From NCBI GenBank assembly GCA_913064755.1, contig CAJYBQ010000003.1, forward strand, positions 1 to 24,893: a stretch of 24,893 bases of DNA, read 5' to 3'. The notes beneath the pieces are model-generated. The model was given only the letters and a program-made list of their open reading frames with translations, had not been told where the DNA came from and ran no database searches. This document shows, piece after piece, positions 8,000 through 16,269 of the stretch; within the stretch, counting starts at the first letter, position 1; the number at the start of each line of letters is the position of its first letter. The position numbers were made by a program, and so were the translations under genes. The stretch comes from an uncultured Alphaproteobacteria bacterium (lineage in GTDB: Bacteria > Pseudomonadota > Alphaproteobacteria > Minwuiales > Minwuiaceae).

Positions 8000-9022
8000 A
8001 TGGCCGCTCCCCTGCTCGAACTCAGCAATGTCTCCACCCATTTCCATTCACCCGCCGGTCGCGTGCGCGCCGTCGATGGCGTGTCCTTCACGCTGGAGGC
8101 CGGGCAGACGCTCGGGCTCGTCGGCGAATCCGGCTCCGGCAAGTCGGTTCTGGCGCGGACCATCATGGGATTGCTGCCGTCCTACGCGGAGATCCCGGAA
8201 GGCAGCGCCATCAGCTTCAATGGCCAGAACCTGCTGACCCTGGACCGCAAGGAACGCCGTGCCATCTCCGGCCCCGGCATCGGCATGATCTTCCAGGACC
8301 CGATGACCAGCCTGAACCCGGTCATGAAGATCGGGCAGCAGGTCTACGAGGGCATGCGCCACCACTTCGGCACCAGCCGGAAGGAAGGGCGCGAGCGGGC
8401 CGTCGAACTGCTGACCGAAGTCGGCATTCCGCAGCCCGATGTCCGCGTCGACCAGTATCCGCACCAGCTTTCCGGCGGCATGCGGCAGCGCGTGGCCATC
8501 GCCATTGCCCTGGCCTGCGAACCGAAGCTGCTGATCGCGGACGAACCGACGACCGCGCTGGACGTGACCGTGCAGGCCGGCATCCTGGACCTGCTGCAGC
8601 GCGAACAGCGCGACCGGGGCATGACCATGATCCTGATCACGCATGACCTGGGCGTCGTCGCCGGGCGCTGTGACAATGTCGCGGTGATGTATGCCGGTGG
8701 CATTGTCGAGACCGGCACCACGCGCAGCCTGTTTGCCCGAACCCGGATGCGCTACACGCAGGCCCTGCTGGATTCGATCCCCCGGCTCGACCGGCCACCG
8801 CACGAGCGGCTGAAATCCATCGGCGGTCGCCCGCCCAACCTGATCAACCCGCCGGCGGGTTGCCGCTTCGCACCCCGGTGCAGCCATCGGCTGGCGCAAT
8901 GCGACACCGACATGCCGCCGATCACGTCGGATGAGCAGGACGCCAGCCATCGCTTTGCCTGCTGGCACCCGCGTGACCCCGACGCCGCGATGCAAGAGAC
9001 CGCCGGGGGGGACGCGGCATGA
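8000..9022 (+). CDS. ABC transporter ATP-binding protein, DppD type
   Basis: Cytoplasmic ATPase, 340 residues. Walker A is GESGSGKS at 42-49, Q-loop Q99, signature LSGGM at 157-161, Walker B LLIADE at 177-182, and switch H215. The C-terminal oligopeptide-transporter extension has the Cys-containing stretch CRFAPRCSHRLAQC, which in DppD/OppD relatives often binds an Fe-S cluster. It starts two bases after the permease stop. Its own stop overlaps the next ATPase start (ATGA). Confidence 0.95.
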   Translation: MAAPLLELSNVSTHFHSPAGRVRAVDGVSFTLEAGQTLGLVGESGSGKSVLARTIMGLLPSYAEIPEGSAISFNGQNLLTLDRKERRAISGPGIGMIFQDPMTSLNPVMKIGQQVYEGMRHHFGTSRKEGRERAVELLTEVGIPQPDVRVDQYPHQLSGGMRQRVAIAIALACEPKLLIADEPTTALDVTVQAGILDLLQREQRDRGMTMILITHDLGVVAGRCDNVAVMYAGGIVETGTTRSLFARTRMRYTQALLDSIPRLDRPPHERLKSIGGRPPNLINPPAGCRFAPRCSHRLAQCDTDMPPITSDEQDASHRFACWHPRDPDAAMQETAGGDAA

Positions 9023-9981
9023 GCGATGTTCTGCTGGACGTGCGTGACCTGATCGTCGAATTTCCCACCCGCAAGGGGCTGGTGCAAGCCGTCAGCGGCG
9101 TGACCTTTCAGTTGAAGCGCGGCGAGACGCTGGCGCTGGTCGGCGAATCCGGCTGCGGCAAGTCCACCACCGCCCGCGCCGTCATGCAGTTGCCGCGCCC
9201 GACCAGTGGCAGCGTCGTGCTGGACGGCGATGACCTGGTGGCGGCGGGCAAGCGCGACCTGCGACGGCTGCGCCGCCGGTTCCAGATGATCTTCCAGAAC
9301 CCCATCGCGTCCCTGAACCCGCGCAAGCGGATCAGCGACGTCATCGAGAAACCGCTGAAGATCGCGGGCGAGATGGACGCCGAGAAGCGCCGAAACGCGG
9401 TAATGGAACTGCTGGAAACCGTCGGCCTGGACCCGGCCGTGGCCATGGACAAGCGCCCGCACGAATTTTCTGGCGGCCAGTGCCAGCGCATCTCCATCGC
9501 CCGCGCCCTGATCCTGGAGCCTGACCTGCTGATCTGTGACGAGCCGGTGTCGGCCCTGGACGTGTCGATCCAGGCGCAGATCCTGAACCTGCTGGAAGAC
9601 ATGAAGCAGCGCTATGACCTGACCATGCTGTTCATCAGCCATGACCTGGCCGTGGTCCGCAATGTCGCCGACCGGGTCGCGGTGATGTACCTCGGCCGGT
9701 TCTGCGAGGTAGGTCGGTCGGAGGAACTGTTCGACAGGCCGGCCCACCCCTATACCCGTGCGCTGTTGAGTGCCATTCCGGTTCCGGACCCGACCGTGAC
9801 GCCAAAGCCGATCGAGATGATCCAGGGAGACCTGCCGTCACCGATCTCGCCGCCGAGCGGCTGCCGCTTCCGGACCCGCTGCCCGCTGGCCAGCGACCGC
9901 TGCACATCCGAAGTGCCCGCGATGCGGGACCTGCCGGACGGGCGTGCCGTTGCCTGCCACCATCCACTGGTCGACGCCTGA
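9019..9981 (+). CDS. ABC transporter ATP-binding protein, DppF type
   Basis: Second ATPase, 320 residues, forming the heterodimeric motor with the preceding gene product. Walker A is GESGCGKST at 42-50, signature FSGGQ at 150-154, Walker B LLICDE at 169-174, and H208. The C-terminal extension has CRFRTRCPLASDRC. It is the last gene of the importer operon. A run of TCAGG repeats begins 10 bases after the stop. No clear intrinsic terminator is seen behind it. Confidence 0.95.
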   Translation: MSDVLLDVRDLIVEFPTRKGLVQAVSGVTFQLKRGETLALVGESGCGKSTTARAVMQLPRPTSGSVVLDGDDLVAAGKRDLRRLRRRFQMIFQNPIASLNPRKRISDVIEKPLKIAGEMDAEKRRNAVMELLETVGLDPAVAMDKRPHEFSGGQCQRISIARALILEPDLLICDEPVSALDVSIQAQILNLLEDMKQRYDLTMLFISHDLAVVRNVADRVAVMYLGRFCEVGRSEELFDRPAHPYTRALLSAIPVPDPTVTPKPIEMIQGDLPSPISPPSGCRFRTRCPLASDRCTSEVPAMRDLPDGRAVACHHPLVDA

Positions 9982-9991
9982 CCCGCCCGGA

Positions 9992-10014
9992 TCAGGTCAG
10001 GTCAGGTCAGGTCA
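9992..10014 (+). repeat. Pentanucleotide tandem repeat (TCAGG)x4.6
   Basis: Four perfect copies of TCAGG plus TCA lie between the importer operon and the next gene. The surrounding 157-bp gap contains no ORF. Five-base tandem repeats can vary in length by slippage; here the array lies outside any coding region. Confidence 0.85.
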
Positions 10015-10138
10015 CTTCGTCCATCCCGGTTCCGTGCCGGAAACAGACTGGTGACGGTCCGGCCATTGTCGTCGGTCCGCGTCCACGTCATATCGGCAGG
10101 ACGCGCCGCAAGGGCCAGGCAGCAGGAAACAGGCACAC

Positions 10139-10534
10139 ATGACCGGAACACTTCAGACGACGGAGCCACAGGACATCGCGACCATCCATGGCTATCACGC
10201 GCATGTCTATTACAGGAACGAGGCGGAACGCGCCGAAGCCGCAGTGCTGCGCAACCAGATCAAGGCCCGGTTCGAGGTCATTCCCGGTCGCTGGCGCGAT
10301 CAGCCCGTCGGGCCGCATCCCCTGCCCATGTACCAGATGGCCTTCGCAACCGACGTGTTCCCCGCCCTGACGCCCTGGCTGATGCTCAACCGGCGCGGGC
10401 TGACAGTCCTGGTCCACCCGGAAACCGGTGACGAAGTGAGCGACCACGCCATCCACCCGCTCTGGCTGGGCGAGGTGCTGGACCTCGACATCGACTTCCT
10501 GCGGGCCTTTGCCGGACGTCCCGGCAGCGCCTGA
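10139..10534 (+). CDS. DOPA 4,5-dioxygenase family protein
   Basis: Small cytosolic protein, 131 residues, matching the single-domain DOPA-dioxygenase-like family by YHAHVYY (H20, H22), GRWRDQPVGPHP (H60), MYQMAF, LNRRGLTVLVHPETGD (H93), and DH (H103). These histidines are the expected metal ligands or active-site residues. The motif I remember as GRWHDxPVGPHP has Arg at position 53 instead of His. Most bacterial members have no known substrate, so this is a family call, not a pathway call. It stands alone, with convergent csaA downstream. The Shine-Dalgarno is modest (AGGAAAC further up, AGG close by). Confidence 0.85.
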   Translation: MTGTLQTTEPQDIATIHGYHAHVYYRNEAERAEAAVLRNQIKARFEVIPGRWRDQPVGPHPLPMYQMAFATDVFPALTPWLMLNRRGLTVLVHPETGDEVSDHAIHPLWLGEVLDLDIDFLRAFAGRPGSA

Positions 10535-10561
10535 CGGTCGATCAGCCGGTCGCGGCGCGGA

Positions 10562-10897
10562 TCAGAACATGCGCGACCCGTTGGGCACCGGGCTGGACGG
10601 GGCAACAAGGATGACGTTGCCATCGGCATCGGGAAAGCCGAGCGTCAGGCATTCGCTCATGAACCGGCCGATCTGCTTGGGTGGAAAGTTGACCACCCCG
10701 GCGACCTGCCGCCCCATCAGTTCCTCCCGGTCGTAGTTGGTGATCTGGGCAGAGGTCTTGCGCGTGCCGATCTCCTCCCCGAAATCGATCCAGAGCTTCC
10801 ACGCCGGTCGGCGCGCTTCCGGAAACGGCTGCACGTCGGTGATGGTGCCGACGCGGATATCGACACGCTGGAACTCGTCGTAGGTCAGATCGTTCAT
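10562..10897 (-). CDS. csaA: CsaA-type tRNA-binding domain protein
   Basis: 111 residues, an OB-fold of the kind found at the end of bacterial MetRS and in Bacillus CsaA (110 residues), which has been reported as an export-related chaperone. Matching stretches are FQRVDIRVGTI, FPEARRPAWKLWIDFGEEIG, SAQIT, VVNFPPKQIGRF and PVPNGS at the C-terminus. An in-frame ATG at 10915 would add six residues. The ATG at 10897 fits the family length better. It lies downstream of the SDR gene on the same strand, 110 bases away. Confidence 0.93.
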   Translation of the reverse strand: MNDLTYDEFQRVDIRVGTITDVQPFPEARRPAWKLWIDFGEEIGTRKTSAQITNYDREELMGRQVAGVVNFPPKQIGRFMSECLTLGFPDADGNVILVAPSSPVPNGSRMF

Positions 10898-11007
10898 GGG
10901 CCTGTTTCCGGTCATTCGAGAAGCCGTGTTCCGCGCCGCCCCCGCCCGGCCTGCCGAGGCAGCGGGAGGAGCGACGCGGATATCGTCTGCAGTTTTCCGG
11001 GTCCTGC

Positions 11008-11781
11008 TCAGAACCCGATATGGGTGCCGCCGTCGATGGTCAGATGCTGACCGGTGATGTAGCTGGCACCGGATGACAGCAGGAAGCAGACCGGCACCGA
11101 CACCTCTTCAGGATTGGAGAAACGCTCCAGCGGGATCTGCGACAGGTAGCGGTCACGGAACTTCTCGCCGCGAATCGTCTCGGTCATCGGCGTCTCCACC
11201 AGGCCGAAGCAGACCGAGTTGACATTGATGTCGTGGCGGCCCCATTCCCGCGCCGCACTCATGCTCAGGCCCAGCACGCCGGACTTGGCGGCACCGTAGT
11301 TGATCTGGCCGATCGTGCCCCGCCGTCCCGCGATGGACGACACGTTGACGACGCGACCCGGTGCCGTGTCACCGTCCTTGCGCCGTTCGATGATGTGGCG
11401 CCCCACCGCCTGCAGGCAAAGGAACACGCCCGTCAGGTTGACGTCGATGACTTCCTGCCAGGTCTTGAAGGCCATCTTGTCGATCATGGCGGCACGCACG
11501 ATGCCGGCATTGTTGACCAGGCCGTGCAGCGCACCGGCCTCGCGCACGATATCGGCGACCATCTTCTCCACCATGGCCGGGTCACTCACCGACCCGACGT
11601 GGACCATCGTGTCATCGCTTCCGATCAGGCCGGCCGTCTCGTCCAGCCCGTCCGCGTTCACATCGTTGATGGCAACACGCGCGCCCAGCGATGCCGCCTG
11701 GCAGGCAACGGCGCGGCCGATGCCCTGCCCCGCGCCGGTCACCAGCACGGTCATCCCCTGCAATGTCATCGGATTGGTCAT
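11008..11781 (-). CDS. Short-chain dehydrogenase/reductase (FabG-like)
   Basis: Classical SDR of 257 residues using NAD(P). It has TGAGQGIG at 15-22, an Asp at the end of beta-2 (D40, favouring NAD over NADP), NNAG at 90-93, catalytic S149, and YxxxK as Y162/K166 in INYGAAKSG. A C-terminal TGQHLTIDGGTHIGF closes the fold. The frame is open 13 codons further upstream, but GGGGAG lies eight bases before the ATG at 11781, which decides the start. It resembles 3-oxoacyl-ACP reductases. With no fatty-acid genes nearby, the substrate stays open. It follows the LysM-protein gene on the same strand after 66 bases. Confidence 0.92.
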   Translation of the reverse strand: MTNPMTLQGMTVLVTGAGQGIGRAVACQAASLGARVAINDVNADGLDETAGLIGSDDTMVHVGSVSDPAMVEKMVADIVREAGALHGLVNNAGIVRAAMIDKMAFKTWQEVIDVNLTGVFLCLQAVGRHIIERRKDGDTAPGRVVNVSSIAGRRGTIGQINYGAAKSGVLGLSMSAAREWGRHDINVNSVCFGLVETPMTETIRGEKFRDRYLSQIPLERFSNPEEVSVPVCFLLSSGASYITGQHLTIDGGTHIGF

Positions 11782-11847
11782 GATTGTTCTCCCCAGTATC
11801 CAGTTCCTCACCACCTTCATTCAGGCAATGCGGCGCGGGTCGGTCAA

Positions 11848-13386
11848 TCAGTTATTGCGGGCAGCAGGCAGGTCGGGAAGGTTGAACACCTGGCCGGGGT
11901 AGATCAGGTCCGGGTCGCGGATGCGGTCACGGTTGGCCTGGTAGATGGTCGTGTAGCTGATGCCCCGGCCGTAGGTACGGCGCGCGATGCGCCACAGCGA
12001 ATTGCCGGGCTGCACCACCACCTGGTCCACGGTGATCCGAACTTCCTCCGGCGTGGCCCGCACGAACGGCAATTCGATCCGTGCCAGCACGGCACCCGCG
12101 CCGTCCACGTGATCGACACGCAGCACATGCACCCCCGGCGCGATCTCCGCGTCCGGCACGATGCGCCATTCGCCGCCCGCATCGGACCGCGTGCGACCGG
12201 CATAGACGCCATCGACATAGGCGCGCAGTTCCGCGTCCGGCACGCCGGAACCGGACATTTCCAGGTTGCCCTGATCGTCGTAGTCGACCTTGGCGAGGTT
12301 CAAGCCCTCCGGCATCGCGATCCGGTCAGGCGATTCCGGAGCCTGCAGGATGCGGGTGCCGGTGCGGTTCGTCGGCGTCAGCAGGGCGATCGCCTTGCCG
12401 TCCTGCGACAGGTCGGCGCAATCGGGCACCACCAGCACGACGCTTTCGGGGGCCTCGGCCATGCCGGCCTTCGTCTCCGCCGTCAGCGTCAGTTCGACGC
12501 CGCCGGGGGCAAAGGGATCAGTGGTCACATGCGCCCATGCCCCGTCGCGGTCTGCGCGCAGGGTGGCGATGTTGCGGCCATTGGCAGCGATGCGCACGAT
12601 CGCGCGCGACGGGGCCTGACCGGCGATCACGGCCGTGCAATCGACGTCGCTGATACGGACCACATCGAAAGACGGCGGCTGCACCGCCCGCATCGGAATG
12701 ACGGCAACGCCGTCCCGGTTCGTGTCCGGGGCGCGTTTCGGCGCGACAGGCTCCGGCTCCGCCGTGGCAACCTGGTCTGCTGCCGCTGCCGCGCTGTCCT
12801 GGATCCGGTCCAGCCGGGTGGCCACCTTGTCTTCCAGTTTCTCCCGCGTCTCGTCCCCGTCGGCCGCCACGGGATTCGCATCGGCGATCTTCGGGGTTGT
12901 CCGCGCTGCCTTCTCGGCGGCCCGCACCGCGGCAGCCTCCGCCTTCTCGCGGGCTTCACGGGCACGGTCGGTGGCGGCCCGGGGCTGGTTGCGTGCCGTC
13001 TGCATTTCCTGCGTCGCAGCATCATCGGACCCGTCGCTAACCTGCGGGGTCCGAGCAACAACGGCCGAATCCGCTCGCGTCTCGGGCGCGGAAGCCGGTT
13101 TCGTGGTCGGTGTCGCGGCGGGTGTGACGGTCTCCGAGGGCTCGGCGGAGGATGCCGCTTCGGTACCGGCATTTGTCGGGGCAGCTTCACCCGATTGCTC
13201 GGGAACCGCCGCGCTTTCGCCCGGTGTTGCCACCGTTGTCGGCGCGTTCGCCGATTTGGGAGCCTCGTCGGGTGTCGAGACGGCTACCGGCGGTGTCGGC
13301 TCTGGCGCGTCTTCACCGGTGAACAGGAAAAAGCCTGCTGCGATGGCAGCCGCGACAGCAATCAGCACGATCAGGATTCGGTTCAA
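11848..13386 (-). CDS. LysM domain envelope protein with Ig-like repeats
   Basis: 512 residues. One N-terminal membrane anchor (about 4-22) is followed by a low-complexity Ala/Pro/Thr/Glu-rich stretch (about 25-230), probably a flexible spacer across the periplasm. Two beta-rich, Ig-like segments follow at about 235-330 and 370-445. A C-terminal LysM module (about 457-505) has PGNSLWRIARRTYG and DPDLIYPGQVFNLP. LysM binds peptidoglycan, so an inner-membrane-anchored, wall-binding role is inferred. Such proteins are common in alphaproteobacteria but their function is poorly known. The only usable start is a TTG at 13386, since an in-frame TAG lies about 45 bases upstream. The Shine-Dalgarno is weak. 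Confidence 0.85.
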   Translation of the reverse strand: MNRILIVLIAVAAAIAAGFFLFTGEDAPEPTPPVAVSTPDEAPKSANAPTTVATPGESAAVPEQSGEAAPTNAGTEAASSAEPSETVTPAATPTTKPASAPETRADSAVVARTPQVSDGSDDAATQEMQTARNQPRAATDRAREAREKAEAAAVRAAEKAARTTPKIADANPVAADGDETREKLEDKVATRLDRIQDSAAAAADQVATAEPEPVAPKRAPDTNRDGVAVIPMRAVQPPSFDVVRISDVDCTAVIAGQAPSRAIVRIAANGRNIATLRADRDGAWAHVTTDPFAPGGVELTLTAETKAGMAEAPESVVLVVPDCADLSQDGKAIALLTPTNRTGTRILQAPESPDRIAMPEGLNLAKVDYDDQGNLEMSGSGVPDAELRAYVDGVYAGRTRSDAGGEWRIVPDAEIAPGVHVLRVDHVDGAGAVLARIELPFVRATPEEVRITVDQVVVQPGNSLWRIARRTYGRGISYTTIYQANRDRIRDPDLIYPGQVFNLPDLPAARNN

Positions 13387-13503
13387 CGCAACAACGCCCG
13401 GTGATTTGTGGCAATTCGGTGATACCTAGTCCGATCATGCTGAAACCGCAATGATTCCCTGCAATTCCGCGCATCAGGGTGCATCGGATTGCCGTTACAG
13501 GAA

Positions 13504-13896
13504 TCAGTCCGGCAGGGTCACCTCCATCGTCTGGCCACTGAAGCCGTGTACCTTGTCCCCTGCCCTGACCGTCACGGTGCGAATGCCCGGGGGCACTTCC
13601 AGGTCATGATACCGGGTAAAGGGCTGTTCGTTCTCGTGCGGATGGTGCAGCACGCGCGTGCCCAGCACGGTACCGTCGGGGCCAACGACATCCCAGCTGT
13701 TCGCATAGTGATCCCAGCCCGTATCAGCATGGCGGACGGTGACCCGGAATCGATATATGTTCGGTCCGGACTTCTTCATGTGAAGCACCTTCACATCCAC
13801 GACATCGGCACCACCCGCCCTTGCCTCGCCCGCCACCAGGAAACCTCCGGCGGCGACGGCAAGCAGGGCGACAACAGGGATCAGGCTTCGAAACAT
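13504..13896 (-). CDS. Small secreted protein of unknown function
   Basis: 130 residues. A clear signal peptide (basic MFR, hydrophobic 5-22, ARA at 25-27) is followed by about 100 residues rich in beta-type sequence, with WDHYANSWDVVGPDG, a His-rich stretch RVLHHPHENEQPF and VEVTLPD-like ending. No cysteines remain in the mature part. I do not recognise a named family. The fold looks like a small beta-sandwich. GAGGAAAG lies seven bases before the ATG. The start codon overlaps that of the divergent LOG gene by two bases. It may be transcribed into the LysM gene, 117 bases downstream. Confidence 0.8.
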   Translation of the reverse strand: MFRSLIPVVALLAVAAGGFLVAGEARAGGADVVDVKVLHMKKSGPNIYRFRVTVRHADTGWDHYANSWDVVGPDGTVLGTRVLHHPHENEQPFTRYHDLEVPPGIRTVTVRAGDKVHGFSGQTMEVTLPD

Positions 13897-14479
13897 GGCG
13901 TCACTTTCCTCACTATGTGTCTATTGCGGTTCTTCCGACCGGGCGAAACCGGCTTTCCTTGACGCCGCCGAGCGGCTGGGTCGCCTGATGGCCGATGCCC
14001 GTGTCGACCTGGTCTACGGCGGTGGCAGCCTGGGGCTGATGGGGCGCGTCGCGGATGGCGTGCTGGCCGGGCATGGCAAGGTGACGGGGATCATCCCCGA
14101 ACACCTGCACCGAGTCGAGGCCCGCCACGAGGGGGTAACGGAACTGTTAGTCGTCGGCACGATGCACGAGCGGAAGGCCGAGATGTTCCGCCGTTCCGAC
14201 GCCTTCTGTGTCCTGCCCGGCGGCATCGGCACCCTGGACGAGGTGGTGGAGATACTCACCTGGCGCCAGCTCGGGCTGCATGACGACCCGATTGTCATCG
14301 TCAACCAGGACGGATTCTTCGCCCCCTTCCGCGCCGTGCTGGACCATATCGTGGCCCAGGATTTCGCCAGCCAGCAGACGATCGATTGCCTGACCTGGGT
14401 GGACACCGTGGACGATGTCCTGCCCGCGATTGCAGGCCTGGCGGAGCCGAAAATGACGCCCCATGCGGAAAGGGTCTGA
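13895..14479 (+). CDS. LOG family / TIGR00730 cytokinin riboside 5'-monophosphate phosphoribohydrolase
   Basis: 194 residues, Rossmann-like fold. Members cleave nucleoside 5'-monophosphates (AMP or N6-modified AMP) to free base and ribose 5-phosphate. Signatures are SLCVYCGSS near the N-terminus, YGGGSLGLMG at 41-50, MHERK at 90-94 and PGGIGTLDE at 108-116, the catalytic motif. No alternative start exists, because MASLSSLCVYCGSS is already the normal N-terminus. Its ATG shares two bases with the start of the divergent gene, so its ribosome site lies inside that gene. MiaA in the same window makes the isopentenyl-adenine modification whose breakdown can feed LOG enzymes; this link is only suggestive. 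Confidence 0.94.
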   Translation: MASLSSLCVYCGSSDRAKPAFLDAAERLGRLMADARVDLVYGGGSLGLMGRVADGVLAGHGKVTGIIPEHLHRVEARHEGVTELLVVGTMHERKAEMFRRSDAFCVLPGGIGTLDEVVEILTWRQLGLHDDPIVIVNQDGFFAPFRAVLDHIVAQDFASQQTIDCLTWVDTVDDVLPAIAGLAEPKMTPHAERV

Positions 14480-14501
14480 CCAGCCGCGCACCTGAACCCT
14501 T

Positions 14502-14529
14502 TTGATCCACTTTGGCCCGATGCTATAAG
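14502..14529 (+). promoter_or_regulatory. Sigma70-type promoter of icd
   Basis: TTGATC (14502-14507) and TATAAG (14524-14529) are separated by 16 bases and lie about 60 bases before the icd start. The -10 matches consensus at 5 of 6 positions. This places a leader of roughly 50 nt in front of the gene. Confidence 0.6.
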
Positions 14530-14586
14530 GCGCGGAAATTCAAGGCGTCGGTCGCAGACGCACGTCCAGTCATGAAGGGTTTGGGA

Positions 14587-15798
14587 ATGAGCAAGATCAA
14601 GGTCGCAAATCCGGTTGTTGAACTCGATGGGGATGAAATGACCCGGATTATCTGGGATTTCATCAAGCAGAAGCTGATCCTGCCGTATCTCGACATCGAT
14701 CTGCACTATTACGATCTGAGCGTGGAGGAGCGTGACCGCACCGACGACCAGATCACCATCGATTCGGCAAATGCCATCGCCAAGTACGGCGTCGGCGTGA
14801 AATGCGCGACCATCACCCCCGACGAGGACCGCGTCGAGGAATTCAAGCTGAAGCAGATGTGGCGCAGCCCGAACGGCACCATCCGCAACATCCTGGGCGG
14901 CACCATCTTCCGTGAGCCGATCATCTGCCAGAACGTGCCGCGGCTCGTGCCCGGCTGGACCGACCCGATCGTCATCGGCCGTCATGCGTTCGGTGACCAG
15001 TATCGCGCCACCGATTTCCTCGTTCCCGGCAAGGGCAAGATGACCCTGAAATGGGAAGGCGAGGACGGCCAGGTGATCGAGCGGGAAATCTACGACTTCC
15101 CGAGCAGCGGCGTTGCCATGTCCATGTACAACCTGGACGATTCGATCCGCGATTTTGCCCGTGCCAGCATGAACTTCGGCCTGGACCGCGGCTGGCCGGT
15201 GTACCTGTCGACCAAGAACACGATCCTGAAAGCCTATGATGGCCGCTTCAAGGACCTGTTCGAAGAGGTCTACCAGAAGGAATTCAAGGCCGCTTTCGAC
15301 AAGAAGGGCATCACCTACGAACATCGCCTGATCGATGACATGGTGGCCTGCGCCATGAAGTGGTCCGGCAAGTATGTCTGGGCCTGCAAGAACTACGACG
15401 GTGACGTGCAGTCCGATACCGTGGCACAGGGCTTCGGATCGCTGGGCCTGATGACCTCCGTCCTGATGACCCCGGACGGAAAGACGGTCGAAGCCGAGGC
15501 CGCGCATGGCACCGTGACCCGCCATTACCGCATGCACCAGCAGGGCAAGGAAACGTCGACCAACCCGATCGCGTCGATCTTCGCCTGGACCCGTGGCCTG
15601 TCCTATCGCGCCAAGATGGATGAAAACGCGGCCCTCGGCCAGTTTGCCGGGACGCTGGAAAAGGTCTGCATCTCCACCGTTGAAGCCGGCAACATGACCA
15701 AGGATCTCGCGATCCTGATCGGCCCGGACCAGTCCTGGATGACCACCAACCAGTTCCTCGACGCGCTGGACCAGAACCTGCAGAAGGCGCTGGGCTGA
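14587..15798 (+). CDS. icd: NADP-dependent isocitrate dehydrogenase, IDH1-like type
   Basis: Oxidative decarboxylation of isocitrate to 2-oxoglutarate in the TCA cycle. At 403 residues it is collinear with human IDH1: T77, S94, R100, R109, R132 and Y139 all fall at the same residue numbers, so the isocitrate site is intact. Stretches KCATITPDE, SPNGTIRNILGGTIFRE and GRHAFGDQYRATDF are diagnostic of this homodimeric, eukaryote-like subfamily, common in alphaproteobacteria. In-frame ATGs exist at 14572 and further up, but AAGGG seven or eight bases before 14587 and the family N-terminus choose MSKIKVANP. It is monocistronic, with its own promoter and terminator. Confidence 0.97.
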   Translation: MSKIKVANPVVELDGDEMTRIIWDFIKQKLILPYLDIDLHYYDLSVEERDRTDDQITIDSANAIAKYGVGVKCATITPDEDRVEEFKLKQMWRSPNGTIRNILGGTIFREPIICQNVPRLVPGWTDPIVIGRHAFGDQYRATDFLVPGKGKMTLKWEGEDGQVIEREIYDFPSSGVAMSMYNLDDSIRDFARASMNFGLDRGWPVYLSTKNTILKAYDGRFKDLFEEVYQKEFKAAFDKKGITYEHRLIDDMVACAMKWSGKYVWACKNYDGDVQSDTVAQGFGSLGLMTSVLMTPDGKTVEAEAAHGTVTRHYRMHQQGKETSTNPIASIFAWTRGLSYRAKMDENAALGQFAGTLEKVCISTVEAGNMTKDLAILIGPDQSWMTTNQFLDALDQNLQKALG

Positions 15799-15865
15799 CT
15801 CCATGCCTGAACCAGCGCGACCGGGCTGCGTGCCAGGTCGCCGATGGCGAAAACGTCACGCGAAG

Positions 15866-15894
15866 AGCCCCGGATGTCGTTCCGGGGCTTTTTT
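15866..15894 (+). terminator. Strong rho-independent terminator of icd
   Basis: Nine-pair perfect stem AGCCCCGGA / TCCGGGGCT, six-base loop, then an unbroken T-run to 15894. It lies 68 bases after the icd stop and isolates icd from the sarcosine oxidase genes. Confidence 0.93.
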
Positions 15895-15984
15895 CGTATG
15901 GGCCGACACGGCTATCGTCATCGGCACGGGATCACCATGCGGTGGTTGCGGACACACGCGGTTGAGGCGAAGGGACTTTCGGAC

Positions 15985-16269
15985 GTGATCATCGACTGTC
16001 CGGTCTGCGGGCCAAGGCACCTGGCGGAATTCAGCTATGGCGGTGAAGCCGACCGCGCCCCCGTGGACCTGGCGAACACCGACAGGGAAGCCTGGGAAGC
16101 CCATGTCTTCGCACGTCGTAACCCACGCGGTGCCCACGAGGAATACTGGCCGCATTCCGGCGGTTGCCGGTCCTGGCTGCAGGTCCGTCGCGACGTCACC
16201 GACCACGGAATCGAATCCGTCCGCCTGATCGGCGGTTTCGCCGCGGCACATCCCGGGCGGAAGTCCTGA
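15985..16269 (+). CDS. soxD: Sarcosine oxidase delta subunit
   Basis: 94 residues. It is the small zinc-binding subunit of heterotetrameric sarcosine oxidase, which demethylates sarcosine to glycine with transfer of the methyl carbon to tetrahydrofolate. Zinc ligands are visible as C5 and C8 (CPVCG), then H57 and C61 (HSGGC). Family stretches EAWEAHVFARRNPRG and WPHSGGCRSWLQVRRD are clear. The long frame opens at 15844, but it would run through the icd terminator. The GTG at 15985 is preceded by AAGGGA and gives the standard MIIDCPVCG start. The stop overlaps the alpha-subunit start (TGATG). The beta subunit gene soxB, usually directly upstream, is absent. Confidence 0.93.
   Translation: MIIDCPVCGPRHLAEFSYGGEADRAPVDLANTDREAWEAHVFARRNPRGAHEEYWPHSGGCRSWLQVRRDVTDHGIESVRLIGGFAAAHPGRKS

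Noticed and set aside
11233..13404. 723-codon plus-strand open frame opposite the SDR and LysM genes
   Set aside because: Antisense to two genes with solid motifs and ribosome sites. The protein is rich in Arg/His/Gly with no domain pattern.
14014..15804. 596-codon minus-strand frame opposite LOG and icd
   Set aside because: Shadow of icd, whose active-site residues match human IDH1 numbering exactly.
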